Source: Carboxylicivirga caseinilyticus
Lineage (GTDB): Bacteria > Bacteroidota > Bacteroidia > Bacteroidales > Marinilabiliaceae
DNA: 64,000 nt
Assembly (NCBI GenBank): GCA_025499705.1
Contig: JAFMVE010000008.1
Span: forward strand, 107,788-171,787
Reading direction: 5' to 3'
The notes beneath the pieces were generated by a model, which saw nothing but the letters and a program-made list of their open reading frames with translations, had not been told where the DNA came from and did no database searches. Positions 28,501 through 36,770 of the stretch are shown here, one piece after another. The translations under genes were made by a program, and so were the position numbers. Every line of letters begins with the position of its first letter. Positions within the stretch are counted from its first letter, which is position 1.

Positions 28501-28758
28501 GATGGTTCATACCTTCGAGGTAACCTAATTCAATTAGGTTATAACTTCACACCAGCATCAGCTAAGAAAATTGGTCTTTCTGCATTACGTGTTTATGCGA
28601 ATGTGAACAACGCCTTTCTGGTTACATCATCAGACTATTTAGGTTTTGATCCGGATAACTCATCACGTTTGGGTGATAACAAATGGGGTGCAAACCGTCA
28701 GTTCTTTACTTATCCAAGACCAAGAACTTTCACATTTGGTGTTAACGTAACGTTTTAA
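25546..28758 (+). CDS. SusC-family TonB-dependent glycan transporter (pair 1)
   Basis: This 1070-aa outer-membrane protein has a long N-terminal signal region. A carboxypeptidase-regulatory-like domain is at about 52-125 (VKGKIVDASGKAIPGVSVVI), with the SusC hallmark VVVGYGTM just after. The plug (about 135-255) contains 'VIIRGIATINASANPLYVVDG' and 'ILKDASSAAIYGARGANGVIL', and the beta-barrel runs to a C-terminal FTFGVNVTF strand. With SusD it imports oligosaccharides, here presumably mannose-rich, using TonB energy. The susD gene follows after 22 bp. Confidence 0.96.
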   Translation: MKFNPKTGLWKEYAFKTTVLLMVILLFSGYSFASEKGDSESSEDLTSMQQAQKQVKGKIVDASGKAIPGVSVVIKGTTDGTITDVTGNFSISVAQGQTLLFSFIGMQSVEVVVDSKDFYDITMEEDVVGINEVVVVGYGTMRKSDVTGSISTTKGADILKTQSFNALDGLKGKAAGVNIFSNTGQPGGENRVIIRGIATINASANPLYVVDGVVMQNFQYLNPNDIESIEILKDASSAAIYGARGANGVILVTTKRGKTDAGGSSISYNGSLSVGTMARYMDVMDSNEWMATFKQGLENANAWQGRNFTTDLSELFTDPRLFNSDGSPIYNTNWQKEASRTAISHNHQLNIQRGGENSSVGAFLNYTDQQGILLNSYFKRLNAKMTYDDKPTKWLSTGVNLLVNHTWGNRTSDNPYGQGALRTMIEQLPFLPVMLDGVYTQTNIIQTTAILRDKDDPNSGTQNFSPEGVGNPVELLKRLEANQWRTQIFGNAALTFHLAKDLDIKTQFGVDYNNNRSASYTPVTPRPMINQSSEGRVGAGNSNIFYWQEETYLNYNKLFGASSLNLMAGMSWQAYNYTYFGASETGYDDDYFGYYNLGNGTNRPSVGNDWDRWAMNSYFLRAAYSYDNKYMATITGRYDGSSKFGQNNKYAFFPSLGLGWLVSNEGFLKDNSTISKLKLHSSIGVTGNSEIGTFRSLAGVGQSQTIVGDQLRIVSYLSNMPNANLKWEKTTQWDMGVDLGVLNNRLNLELSYYYKYTTDLLLNRPLPLSTGFSSVMDNIGSVSNRGLDILVTAHPVRNANFQWTSTVNLGYNKNRVEKLDEGASIDPISGKRQITTDGFVGYDILIREGEELSSFFGYKRAGIYDGNPGNWDAETMNIPNTVGEKVTYKERQIIGHGLPRWMGSFINTFNYKGFDLTVDLQFTWGVQVMQEFFHSTEGRFLTSGLDRLHQEAWHPTLNPNGEAQAIRLSNFGMGNNANADDTWVADGSYLRGNLIQLGYNFTPASAKKIGLSALRVYANVNNAFLVTSSDYLGFDPDNSSRLGDNKWGANRQFFTYPRPRTFTFGVNVTF

Positions 28759-28780
28759 TTCATTGTAAATTATTATTCGT

Positions 28781-30421
28781 ATGAAATTAAATATAAAATA
28801 TATAGGTCTCTTTTGCTTGTTAACAGGCTCATTATTGATGAGTTCATGTGACGATTTTTTGGAAGAGAAACCATTGGACTTAAAAGTGTCCAGTCAGTTT
28901 TGGAAAACCGAAGCCGATGCACAATCGGCTGTTAACGGACTTTATTTTGGAGGTGTACCATATCTTCACAACATCGATGTTGATGGAGGCTGGACTCCCA
29001 AAGCAACTATGTGGGGTGGTGTAATGTCTGGATTATATGTTGATAAGCGTAAAGACAGAACGTTTACCAATGCTTCTGAGAATGCAACATTTAATATTGA
29101 ATCATTCAATTCTACTGCTCGTAAGTTGTGGAGTGAATATTATATTGGCATTTCCAGAGCTAATTTTGTAATTGCCAATGTGCCGGCAATGTCAGGTGTG
29201 TTAGATGAGGCAACTATAACTAATTATGTTGCTCAGGGAAAATTCTTTAGGGCATTGGCTTATTTCTCTTTAGTAAAAGATTTTGGTGATGTTCCTTATA
29301 TTTCAGAACCATATACTTCAACTGATGGTATATATATTGAGCGTACGTCGGCTGCACAAATTTACGCGAATATCGAGCAAGATTTACTTGATATTGTAGA
29401 GGGCAGTGCTTTGCCTGATAAAGCCTTTTACGATAATGGTTGCTATGTAACCAAACCTATGGCACAAGCCTTATTGGCTCAGGTATATCTGCAATGGGCA
29501 GGTGCGCCTGTAAATGGAGGTAATGCTATTTATGCGAAAGCTGCTGATATGGCTAAAAAAGTTATTTCTGGCGGAAAACATGCTTTAATCCACCCAGATG
29601 GAACTACCAATGATCTTAACTCAGCATTTAACATTATCAAAACAACGAAGTCGTCGAATGAGATAATTTATGCAAAGGAGTACAATCAAACCAGCTATAA
29701 TATTGGTAACTCTTATGCTGTTAGATCTATTGGAACAGATGCTTTTCAATGGACAGATGCGAATGGTAATACTATTTTCCGTCCAGGTGGTGATGTTTTA
29801 TACAATGCTTATTTACCTTGCGATATGTTGCTTAATAGTTATGCTGCAAGTGATATTCGTGGCATGGAGAAACAATTTTTCTTCCGTGAATATACTGATG
29901 CTACAGGTGTTTCACATACATTAAACAATGTTGGTAACTGGGCGTGGTTTGATGAACAAAGCTTAACAAGCGGTTCCAATGGTGATTATAATATGCCGAT
30001 GATTCGTTATGCTGAGGTATTGCTTATTGCAGCAGAAGGTCTTGCACGTCAGGGTGCCGGATCAGAAGTTGAAGCAAGAGGCTATTTGAACCAGGTTCGT
30101 AATCGTGCTGGTTTAGGCGATGAAACAGCTACTGGAGATGCATTGATTAAATCGATATTAACCGAACGTTTGCATGAGTTCCCATTAGAATTTAAAATCT
30201 GGGATGATATTCGTAGAACACGCCTTTATCCACAGGCTGATGGTCTTCAATCTGGTACTTTAGAGTGGGTATCATTATCTACTGCAACAATTCAGAATAA
30301 GCCTGATGGTGATAACACAAAAGTTGGTGTTATTCCTGATTATGCTTTACTATGGCCTATCCCATTGAGCGAGATGCAAGCTAACCCTGCATTGAAAGAT
30401 CAAAATACCGGATGGAACTAA
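28781..30421 (+). CDS. SusD-family glycan-binding lipoprotein (pair 1)
   Basis: This 546-aa lipoprotein (lipobox LLMSSC, then DDFLEE) is likely surface-exposed: the acidic residues straight after the cysteine resemble the Bacteroidota lipoprotein export signal. The SusD/RagB fold is seen in VSSQFWKTEADAQSAVNGLY, then the TPR-like middle (YVAQGKFFRALAYFSLVKDFG), and C-terminal 'RYAEVLLIAAEGLARQG' and 'LNQVRNRAGL' blocks. It caps the SusC barrel and captures substrate. A stem-loop follows its stop, and two much stronger hairpins separate it from the GH38 gene. Confidence 0.95.
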   Translation: MKLNIKYIGLFCLLTGSLLMSSCDDFLEEKPLDLKVSSQFWKTEADAQSAVNGLYFGGVPYLHNIDVDGGWTPKATMWGGVMSGLYVDKRKDRTFTNASENATFNIESFNSTARKLWSEYYIGISRANFVIANVPAMSGVLDEATITNYVAQGKFFRALAYFSLVKDFGDVPYISEPYTSTDGIYIERTSAAQIYANIEQDLLDIVEGSALPDKAFYDNGCYVTKPMAQALLAQVYLQWAGAPVNGGNAIYAKAADMAKKVISGGKHALIHPDGTTNDLNSAFNIIKTTKSSNEIIYAKEYNQTSYNIGNSYAVRSIGTDAFQWTDANGNTIFRPGGDVLYNAYLPCDMLLNSYAASDIRGMEKQFFFREYTDATGVSHTLNNVGNWAWFDEQSLTSGSNGDYNMPMIRYAEVLLIAAEGLARQGAGSEVEARGYLNQVRNRAGLGDETATGDALIKSILTERLHEFPLEFKIWDDIRRTRLYPQADGLQSGTLEWVSLSTATIQNKPDGDNTKVGVIPDYALLWPIPLSEMQANPALKDQNTGWN

Positions 30422-30448
30422 ACTATAGTTATTGAATGAATTAATATA

Positions 30449-30480
30449 AAAGAAGCTGTCTTTGAATGGACAGCTTCTTC
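30449..30480 (+). terminator. Terminator-like hairpin after the first susD
   Basis: The stem agaagctgtc / gacagcttct has an 8-nt loop. Only a weak T-rich tail follows, so it may act to stabilise the 3' end or to attenuate. Confidence 0.6.
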
Positions 30481-30634
30481 TAAAAGAGCTAAAGAGTTGT
30501 CGAATCTGAATCATTAATATTTTATTGAGCTGTTCGATATTTTAACTCTAATTACTTTAAACAGATACATTAACTTAAAGTAAGTGTTTCTTATCCTTTA
30601 GTTGTATCTGATATAGATAAATCAACATGATGTG

Positions 30635-30706
30635 GTACAAATTCGGTTAAGCCGATATTTGTACAATGAAAGAGTAAGCCATATTCCCCCTTGATGGCTT
30701 ACTCTT
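30635..30706 (+). ncRNA. Tandem strong hairpins, candidate structured or small RNA
   Basis: Hairpin A, 30635-30664, pairs 12 bp with one bulge and a 5-nt loop (gtacaaat...atttgtac). Hairpin B, 30670-30706, is a perfect 13-bp stem, aagagtaagccat / atggcttactctt, followed by ATTTTTC. The two are 5 nt apart. The second has the look of an intrinsic terminator, so a transcript could end here between susD and the GH38 gene. No matching promoter was identified, hence the modest confidence. Confidence 0.4.
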
Positions 30707-30777
30707 ATTTTTCAAAACAGGAATAGAGAAAACTGTGTACTGTTATTAATGCCTGAATAGGAACTAAATTGGTTTAA

Positions 30778-33700
30778 ATGAATTTAAAATTTAAGTGGTT
30801 TATTATTGCTGTTTTTTGTCCGTTGATGCTGCTGGCTCAACCAAAGGAAAGGATTAAAGACTACGACATTTCAAAGGAAAAGGTACTGTATACCATCGGT
30901 TATAGCCATTTGGATACAGAATGGAACTGGGATTACCCTACAACAATCAATACCTGTATTAGAAATACAATGACGGAGAACTTTTATCTTTTTGAAAAGT
31001 ATCCTGATTATGTGTTCAATTTTACCGGATCACGTCGTTACAGAATGATGAAGGAGTATTATCCTGAATTATATGAAAGAGTCAAATACTATATTTCTAA
31101 AGGTAGATGGTATGTGTCTGGTTCATCAGTGGATGAAGGTGAGGTGAATGTATCTTCCTCGGAATCATTGATAAGGCAGGTTCTGTATGGTAATCAGTAT
31201 TTTAAAGATGAGTTTGGTGTAGTAAGTGCTGATTATATGTTACCAGACTGCTTTGGCTTTTTAGCTAATCTACCCTCAATCTGGAATCATTGCGGTCTAT
31301 TGGGTTTTTCAACTCAAAAACTGACCTGGCATTCAGCAGTTGGCGTTCCTTTTAATGTTGGTGTTTGGAACGGGCCTGATGATAAAGGAATTATTGCAGC
31401 TTTAAATGCAACAAGTTATACTGCTGATATTAAACCTCAGTTTAACAATCAGGAGTACTGGGTTAACAGGTTAAATAAGGTAGAGAATGATTATGGAATA
31501 TTATTCGATTACCGTTACTATGGTGTAGGAGATGAAGGTGGTGCTCCCCGCGAAAACGATGTTAGAAACCTGGAAGATGTGCTGGCTGATAACACCAGTG
31601 ATATAAAGGTTATTGCTACTTCATCAGATCAGATGTACAAAGATGTAACCCCTGAATTAAGAGCTAAGTTGCCTGTGTATAAAGGTGATTTAATGTTGAT
31701 TGAGCATAGTGCAGGTTCACTTACTTCGCAAGCATATATGAAGAAGATGAACCGTAAAAATGAATTGCTTGCCAAAGGGGCAGAACAAGTTGCCAGTTAT
31801 GCAGATATGCTTGGTGCAATTGATTATCCTTATGAAAAGATAAACAATTCATGGGATTTGGTTCTAGGTAGTCAGTTTCATGATATTCTGCCAGGTACAT
31901 CAATTCCAAAAGCATACGAGTATGCCTGGAATGATGAATTTATCGCTGCAAATGGATTTACTAATGTTCTAAAAAGTTCTGTTGGAGCTGTTAGTGAATT
32001 GTTGGATACCAGAGGTAAAGGTCGTTCGGTTGTGGTTTACAATCCGGTTTCTCACCAACGTCAGGGTGTTGTTTCAGTAAAACTACAGTATAGTAAAATG
32101 CCGGCAGATATAATTGTTTTCTCACCGGATGGAACTCAGGTTCCTTCTCAAATTGTAAAGGCTGGAGACAAAGAGGCAGAATTACTTTTTGTTGCTAATG
32201 TTCCTTCAATGGGAATGGCTGTGTATGATATCAGGGAGTCTGATAAACAACAATCTGTTTCTTCATCATTGAGTATTTCTGATACTTCGCTTGAAAATGA
32301 ATTTTATAAAGTTACTCTGGCTGCCAATGGTGACATTCTAAGTGTTTTTGATAAGAAGGTTGGAAAGGAATTACTTAAAGAACCTGCCCGTCTTGAATTT
32401 TTGTATGAAGAGCCGGACCAATGGCCAGCATGGAATATGGACTGGAACGATAGAAAGAATCCTCCTATTGGTTTTATGGCTGAGGCTCCGGAAATCAAAA
32501 TTGTTGAAAATGGACCTGTGCGTGTGTCAATTGAGGTGAGTCGCGAAGGTAGAAATTCAACCATTAAACAATATATCCGCCTGTCTGCCGGAGAAGCCGG
32601 AAAAGTTGTTGAAGTTTTTAACAGAGTTAACTGGCATTCAAGTGGCGTTAGTTTAAAAGCCGCATTCCCATTAACTGTTTCTAATGAAAATGCAACGTAT
32701 AACATTGGTGTAGGAACAATTAAAAGAGGAAATAATACCAGTAATAAATTTGAGGTTCCTTCAAAGCAATGGTTTGACCTTACTAATGAAAAAGGTGACT
32801 ATGGAGTTACTATTCTGGAAGATTGTAAATACGGTTCAGATAAACCCTCTGATAATACATTGCGATTAACTCTTTTATTTACTCCAAAGACACACTCGTG
32901 GTATCCACTGCAGAACTCTCAGGACTGGGGTATGCACGAATTTAAGTATGGAATTTATGGTCACGAAGGTAGCTGGGAAAAAGCGGGTTCTGACTGGCAG
33001 GGTAAATACTTTAACGAGCCTTTATTAGCTTTTGAGGTGGATGCCCACAAAGGGACTGTTGGTAAAGATTTTTCTTTAATCTCTGCCAATAAAGACGAAA
33101 TAGGAGTGATGGCTCTTAAGAAACAAGAAGGAGGAGATTATTATATTGTTCGGGTAAATGAGCTTTGCGGAAGTGATTTGAAAAAGGGACAATTGACTTT
33201 CCCATGGAAACTTGTTGATGCTTTTGAAGTCGATGGTCAAGAAAATAAGATAGGAGAAGCAGATTTTTCTTCCAATCAGCTGACTTTTGATTTGTCTCAT
33301 AATACCATTCGAAGTTTTGCCGTAAAACTTGCAACACCACAGCAACTGTCGCATATTGATCAGGTTTCTGTTTCAATACCTTACAATACTGATGTAATGA
33401 GTTTTGATACCAACAGACATGATGGAAATCTTGCGTGGAGAAGAAGTTATCCTGCTGAATTGGTTCCTGATAAAATTGTGAGTGAAGGAATTGAATTTCA
33501 AATGGGAAGTAAGTCTGATCTTGAGATGAATGCAATGACTTGTAACAACCAAGAGATTCTCTTACCCAAAGGTAAGTATAATAAAATCTATGTGCTTGCT
33601 TGTGCAGTTAATGATCAAACTGGCAGTTTTAAAGTGGATGGAACCGCTCATACACTTGATATTCAGGGATGGACCGGATATGTTGGTCAGTATTATAACC

Positions 33701-33987
33701 GTGTTTTTGCAAAAGATAATGTGACTGTAACTAATCTTGAAGATGCTTATTATAAAGATAGTAACATAGCATGGTTTGCTTCTCACAGACATAAGGCTTA
33801 TCCTTCAGAAAATGAGGCTTACCAGTATAGCTATATGTACAAATATGAACTGGATATACCAGTTGGAGCTAAAAAACTAGTGTTGCCGGATAATGATCGA
33901 ATTAAGATTATGGCAATAACAGTAGCCAATCAGCAATCAGATGTCGAATGTTTACAGGCATTGACTGATGATTTCAAATATGAATGA
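30778..33987 (+). CDS. GH38 alpha-mannosidase
   Basis: This 1069-aa exported enzyme has a type I signal (MNLKFKWFIIAVFCPLMLLAQ). The catalytic domain begins with the zinc-binding HLDTEWNWDYP (about residue 43) and has the nucleophile region PDCFGFLANLP (Asp near residue 157). Typical GH38 landmarks SQFHDILPGTSI and 'VVYNPVSHQR' follow, then large beta-sandwich domains. GH38 enzymes are zinc-dependent, retaining alpha-mannosidases. The last 200 or so residues go beyond the usual core and look like an extra carbohydrate-binding or beta-rich domain. It lies downstream of susC/susD pair 1, but probably has its own transcript. Confidence 0.93.
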   Translation: MNLKFKWFIIAVFCPLMLLAQPKERIKDYDISKEKVLYTIGYSHLDTEWNWDYPTTINTCIRNTMTENFYLFEKYPDYVFNFTGSRRYRMMKEYYPELYERVKYYISKGRWYVSGSSVDEGEVNVSSSESLIRQVLYGNQYFKDEFGVVSADYMLPDCFGFLANLPSIWNHCGLLGFSTQKLTWHSAVGVPFNVGVWNGPDDKGIIAALNATSYTADIKPQFNNQEYWVNRLNKVENDYGILFDYRYYGVGDEGGAPRENDVRNLEDVLADNTSDIKVIATSSDQMYKDVTPELRAKLPVYKGDLMLIEHSAGSLTSQAYMKKMNRKNELLAKGAEQVASYADMLGAIDYPYEKINNSWDLVLGSQFHDILPGTSIPKAYEYAWNDEFIAANGFTNVLKSSVGAVSELLDTRGKGRSVVVYNPVSHQRQGVVSVKLQYSKMPADIIVFSPDGTQVPSQIVKAGDKEAELLFVANVPSMGMAVYDIRESDKQQSVSSSLSISDTSLENEFYKVTLAANGDILSVFDKKVGKELLKEPARLEFLYEEPDQWPAWNMDWNDRKNPPIGFMAEAPEIKIVENGPVRVSIEVSREGRNSTIKQYIRLSAGEAGKVVEVFNRVNWHSSGVSLKAAFPLTVSNENATYNIGVGTIKRGNNTSNKFEVPSKQWFDLTNEKGDYGVTILEDCKYGSDKPSDNTLRLTLLFTPKTHSWYPLQNSQDWGMHEFKYGIYGHEGSWEKAGSDWQGKYFNEPLLAFEVDAHKGTVGKDFSLISANKDEIGVMALKKQEGGDYYIVRVNELCGSDLKKGQLTFPWKLVDAFEVDGQENKIGEADFSSNQLTFDLSHNTIRSFAVKLATPQQLSHIDQVSVSIPYNTDVMSFDTNRHDGNLAWRRSYPAELVPDKIVSEGIEFQMGSKSDLEMNAMTCNNQEILLPKGKYNKIYVLACAVNDQTGSFKVDGTAHTLDIQGWTGYVGQYYNRVFAKDNVTVTNLEDAYYKDSNIAWFASHRHKAYPSENEAYQYSYMYKYELDIPVGAKKLVLPDNDRIKIMAITVANQQSDVECLQALTDDFKYE

Positions 33988-34019
33988 TTCCCTGTTAGAT
34001 TAATACCAATTCGAGTAAC

Positions 34020-34051
34020 AATTGGGAAGAGATATGAATCTCTTCCCAATT
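34020..34051 (+). terminator. Terminator-like hairpin after the GH38 gene
   Basis: The perfect 14-bp stem aattgggaagagat / atctcttcccaatt has a 4-nt loop. The T-run behind it is weak (ATTGTAT). Confidence 0.7.
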
Positions 34052-34336
34052 ATTGTATATAGGGATCTCATTTTTTGTACGGCTGAATTGATGTATAGTG
34101 TATTCTTTAAAGAAGGATCATACAATTGACAAACAAATTGCATCAGATTCACTTTTGCATTGTGGCTAGAAAAAGACAATGTCTTAGCGTATATAATAAA
34201 ACAAAATAAATAATTAGATAGTTTGTATACAGAACTAAAAATTACATAAAATAAAAATTATATATAATAGAATGGAATGATAATAGAGTCTTTATTATCT
34301 AAAACTGTAATAAATAAAATAAATAATATTAAATAA

Positions 34337-34404
34337 TAGGCTGAAGGAAATAAAAAGGTAAAATCTCTCAGTTTTACTAGTATTAAAAAGTGTCCTTCAG
34401 CCTA
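34337..34404. terminator. Long inverted repeat at the 3' end of the phosphodiesterase-fold gene
   Basis: The 12-bp arms taggctgaagga (34337-34348) and tccttcagccta (34393-34404) enclose 44 nt. Those hold a second 6-bp stem, gtaaaa / ttttac. It lies just past the stop of the minus-strand gene ending at 34408 and is probably its terminator. Confidence 0.55.
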
Positions 34405-34407
34405 AAG

Positions 34408-35334
34408 TTATTTTATAGTAATTACAGCCCGAACCGGAAAGTGATCGGAAGGAGTGCAGGCAATATATTCTTTCATTTTTATTTCCTGAGGTGAATTAGG
34501 TGTTGTTACCATTTTATAACCAGGAATTTCACTTCTATAAGTGTCAGTTAAAATACCATACTGATTAACAGATATGTCAGAGCTTACAAAGATGTGGTCA
34601 ATTCGACTGTCTGTTTTTAAGTTAGGGTTGAAATTGTTAAATGTACCATTAAGTGCTAATCTGGTTTTACTTATTTCGTAAGCATCATTTAGTATGGAAG
34701 AATTTGCTAAAATAGCATAGTTAGCACTTGATTGATCAACATTAAAATCACCGGTAAGAATAACAGACTCTTTGCCACACATTTCTTCAATTTTTTTAAG
34801 TACCAGCTTGGCGCTTTCCTTTCGGGCTTCCACTCCAATATGATCCATATGAAGATTGAAACACCAAAAATCTTGGTTGCTATCTGTAATGATGAATTGT
34901 GCCCATGTGCATATTCTGGGAAGTGCAGCGTCCCATCCTCTGTTAGGTTTATCTGTTACTTCTGACAACCAAAAATGTCCAGAATTTATAAGTGTTAGCT
35001 TGCTTCTCTTGTAAAAGATTGGGGCGTATTCTCCAGCTGTTTTACCGTCATCTCTACCTACACCAACAAATGAATACTCAGGCAGTCTGTCAAGCATATC
35101 GTTTAGTTGAGTATGCAGTACTTCCTGTGCGCCAAATACATCAAAATCATTGTAATGAATCATGTCACAAATAACAGGCGCTCTTTGGAACCATCCATTC
35201 CCATTTATTGAATCGGATTGGTTTTTGTAACGGATGTTAAATGTGGCCACTGTTAATGAACTCTCTTTGCTACATTGACATTGAATGAACAGAAGTACAA
35301 TAACTATGGAGGTAAAGATTTTCAATGTTTTCAT
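34408..35334 (-). CDS. Endonuclease/exonuclease/phosphatase-superfamily lipoprotein
   Basis: This 308-aa lipoprotein has a signal peptide ending in a Cys-rich lipobox (LLFIQCQCSKE). Metal- and phosphate-binding motifs of the superfamily are visible: VATFNIRYKN (Asn), GAQEVL (Glu), FNLHMDHIG, LTGDFNVD, SRIDHIFVS and SDHFPVRA. Superfamily members cleave phosphodiesters or phosphomonoesters of nucleic acids, lipids or sugars. Because it is exported and sits in a mannan locus, a sugar-phosphate or phospholipid substrate is likelier than DNA. I recall a similar gene next to GH92/GH76 genes in the Bacteroides thetaiotaomicron mannan loci. Substrate unproved. Confidence 0.87.
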   Translation of the reverse strand: MKTLKIFTSIVIVLLFIQCQCSKESSLTVATFNIRYKNQSDSINGNGWFQRAPVICDMIHYNDFDVFGAQEVLHTQLNDMLDRLPEYSFVGVGRDDGKTAGEYAPIFYKRSKLTLINSGHFWLSEVTDKPNRGWDAALPRICTWAQFIITDSNQDFWCFNLHMDHIGVEARKESAKLVLKKIEEMCGKESVILTGDFNVDQSSANYAILANSSILNDAYEISKTRLALNGTFNNFNPNLKTDSRIDHIFVSSDISVNQYGILTDTYRSEIPGYKMVTTPNSPQEIKMKEYIACTPSDHFPVRAVITIK

Positions 35335-35351
35335 TTTGATGATTTAAGGGA

Positions 35352-35378
35352 ACCGGACTACTTTAAAAGCAGTCCGGT
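35352..35378 (-). terminator. Hairpin between the peptidase and phosphodiesterase-fold genes
   Basis: The stem accggact / agtccggt (8 bp, 11-nt loop) has no strong U-run on the minus strand. It may attenuate or mark the 3' end of the peptidase message. Confidence 0.5.
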
Positions 35379-35446
35379 AGGTCTAAAAAAATCCAGATTA
35401 GAATAATATAAAAAACAAAGGGTTAAGATTGGTAAATTTTAATTTC

Positions 35447-36562
35447 TTAGTTCTTATTTAAAAAGTTTTGATATTCATTCCATAAAACTTCAATGCCAGA
35501 GTCAGGTCCGAAAACTTGTTTCATAGCCATGTCAAAACTCCAAATAGGTAAGTCTCTCACAGTTAAATGAAACTTTTTAATTGCATCCGGATCCTTCGTG
35601 GTTAACCATTGAAGAAAAAAACCGGTGGTTTGATAACCGTCTAACCAATGTCCACCTGGTTTTCTAAGTTTATTAATATCAAAAAAGCCTGCTTCGGCAC
35701 GGACAGCATCAGCAAGTCCTTCGATACAGGCCCAAAATGTTTTGTTGGTTGAGTAACTGCCTATTCCACTGGGTTCAAATTGATAAGCATGTGTTAGTTC
35801 ATGAAAAAGAACCCCTCTGGTTTCATAGTTTAGTTTAAATAACGATTCATTAGCTGATTTCTCAATGTGTTGAGTGCTAAATACAATTGATACTACTGGT
35901 GGTTGACCACTTTTTGCTGATATTCCATTATAGTCACTTAATTGATAGGCTATTTTTTGGATATCGTTCATTGTATCTTTATCGGTATAAAAGAGTATTT
36001 CTGCTACTTTTTGAGCATGGTAACGAATGAAGTTATCGGGATTTTGAACCAATTCTTCGTATTGTTGACTACCCAGTGTGTTTTGAGCTTTGTTCTCAAA
36101 TTGAATTGCAGGATAAGCGAAATCTTTCCATAACTCCACTGTGTTGCCCGAAAAAAGCTCTATATCACCAATCTTCAGCGTATCTCTGTTTTGAGTTTCT
36201 GCGATTATTAGGTATTGATCAAATCTTTTGGGATTTTGTATAGTATAGGATCTTTCCTGATATCGGGCGCAAAAATATTGGTGTGCTCTTTCATCTATTA
36301 CTGTCCAATCGATGCCATTATTGCTGCCTTTAAGAGTCCATTTATATGGATCGTGCTTTGGGTCACTACCTGATGAATAGATATGGTAACTTAAAGGTTT
36401 TTTCTGCAAAGGAGATAGTATGATAAGTTCGTTGCTCCCTGTTTTACCAATAGCCGCTGTTTCCGGATTTTGGTCATAAAGAGCAGGTAAATTAATCATC
36501 TCTTCCTTGCACGCATAGGTTAATTGAGCTAGTATCAGGAAAAATAAGACTCTTAGTGCCAT
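35447..36562 (-). CDS. Basic-secretory-protein-type zinc peptidase with N-terminal discoidin-like domain, lipoprotein
   Basis: This 371-aa lipoprotein (lipobox LTYAC, then KEE) has an N-terminal F5/8 type C-like module (residues about 25-145: TLKGSNNGIDWTVIDER). A metallopeptidase domain of the plant/bacterial basic-secretory-protein family follows (about 150-371). The zinc site is FHELTHAYQ, with a downstream acidic motif CIEGLADAVRAE. The family is presumed proteolytic. It is the domain-swapped relative of the protein at 55329, where the binding module is C-terminal. It lies upstream of the phosphodiesterase-fold gene and downstream of the hybrid regulator, all on the minus strand. Confidence 0.83.
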   Translation of the reverse strand: MALRVLFFLILAQLTYACKEEMINLPALYDQNPETAAIGKTGSNELIILSPLQKKPLSYHIYSSGSDPKHDPYKWTLKGSNNGIDWTVIDERAHQYFCARYQERSYTIQNPKRFDQYLIIAETQNRDTLKIGDIELFSGNTVELWKDFAYPAIQFENKAQNTLGSQQYEELVQNPDNFIRYHAQKVAEILFYTDKDTMNDIQKIAYQLSDYNGISAKSGQPPVVSIVFSTQHIEKSANESLFKLNYETRGVLFHELTHAYQFEPSGIGSYSTNKTFWACIEGLADAVRAEAGFFDINKLRKPGGHWLDGYQTTGFFLQWLTTKDPDAIKKFHLTVRDLPIWSFDMAMKQVFGPDSGIEVLWNEYQNFLNKN

Positions 36563-36770
36563 AGGTTTTAAATAGTTTCTTTCTTACAAATAGAATTCTT
36601 TTGCAAGTATAAAATGGATAGCAAAATATTGTTTTGCTGTGTGTGTCAAATTAGTGTCAATACTTGTCTATGGCAGAAAATAACAATGTTTTGGCAAGCC
36701 GTGAGCTTGTTAATCAAGAAAAAGATAGGTTGATTAGTGAAAATATGGTTTAATTGTATCCCGGAGAATT

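Larger units (their letters stand above)
30422..30777. other. susD-GH38 intergenic region with stacked hairpins
   Basis: This 356-bp gap lacks an ORF but has three stem-loops: 30449-30480, 30635-30664 and 30670-30706. It may hold a small RNA or separate the GH38 gene as its own transcript. Confidence 0.6.
33988..34407. other. Very AT-rich gap between convergent GH38 and phosphodiesterase-fold genes
   Basis: This 420-bp stretch has inverted repeats at both ends (34020-34051 and 34337-34404) and otherwise only A/T-rich sequence. No gene is seen. Confidence 0.6.

Noticed and set aside
33116..33535. 139-codon antisense ORF in the GH38 gene
   Set aside because: Opposite a continuous 1069-codon enzyme; no start context or homology features.
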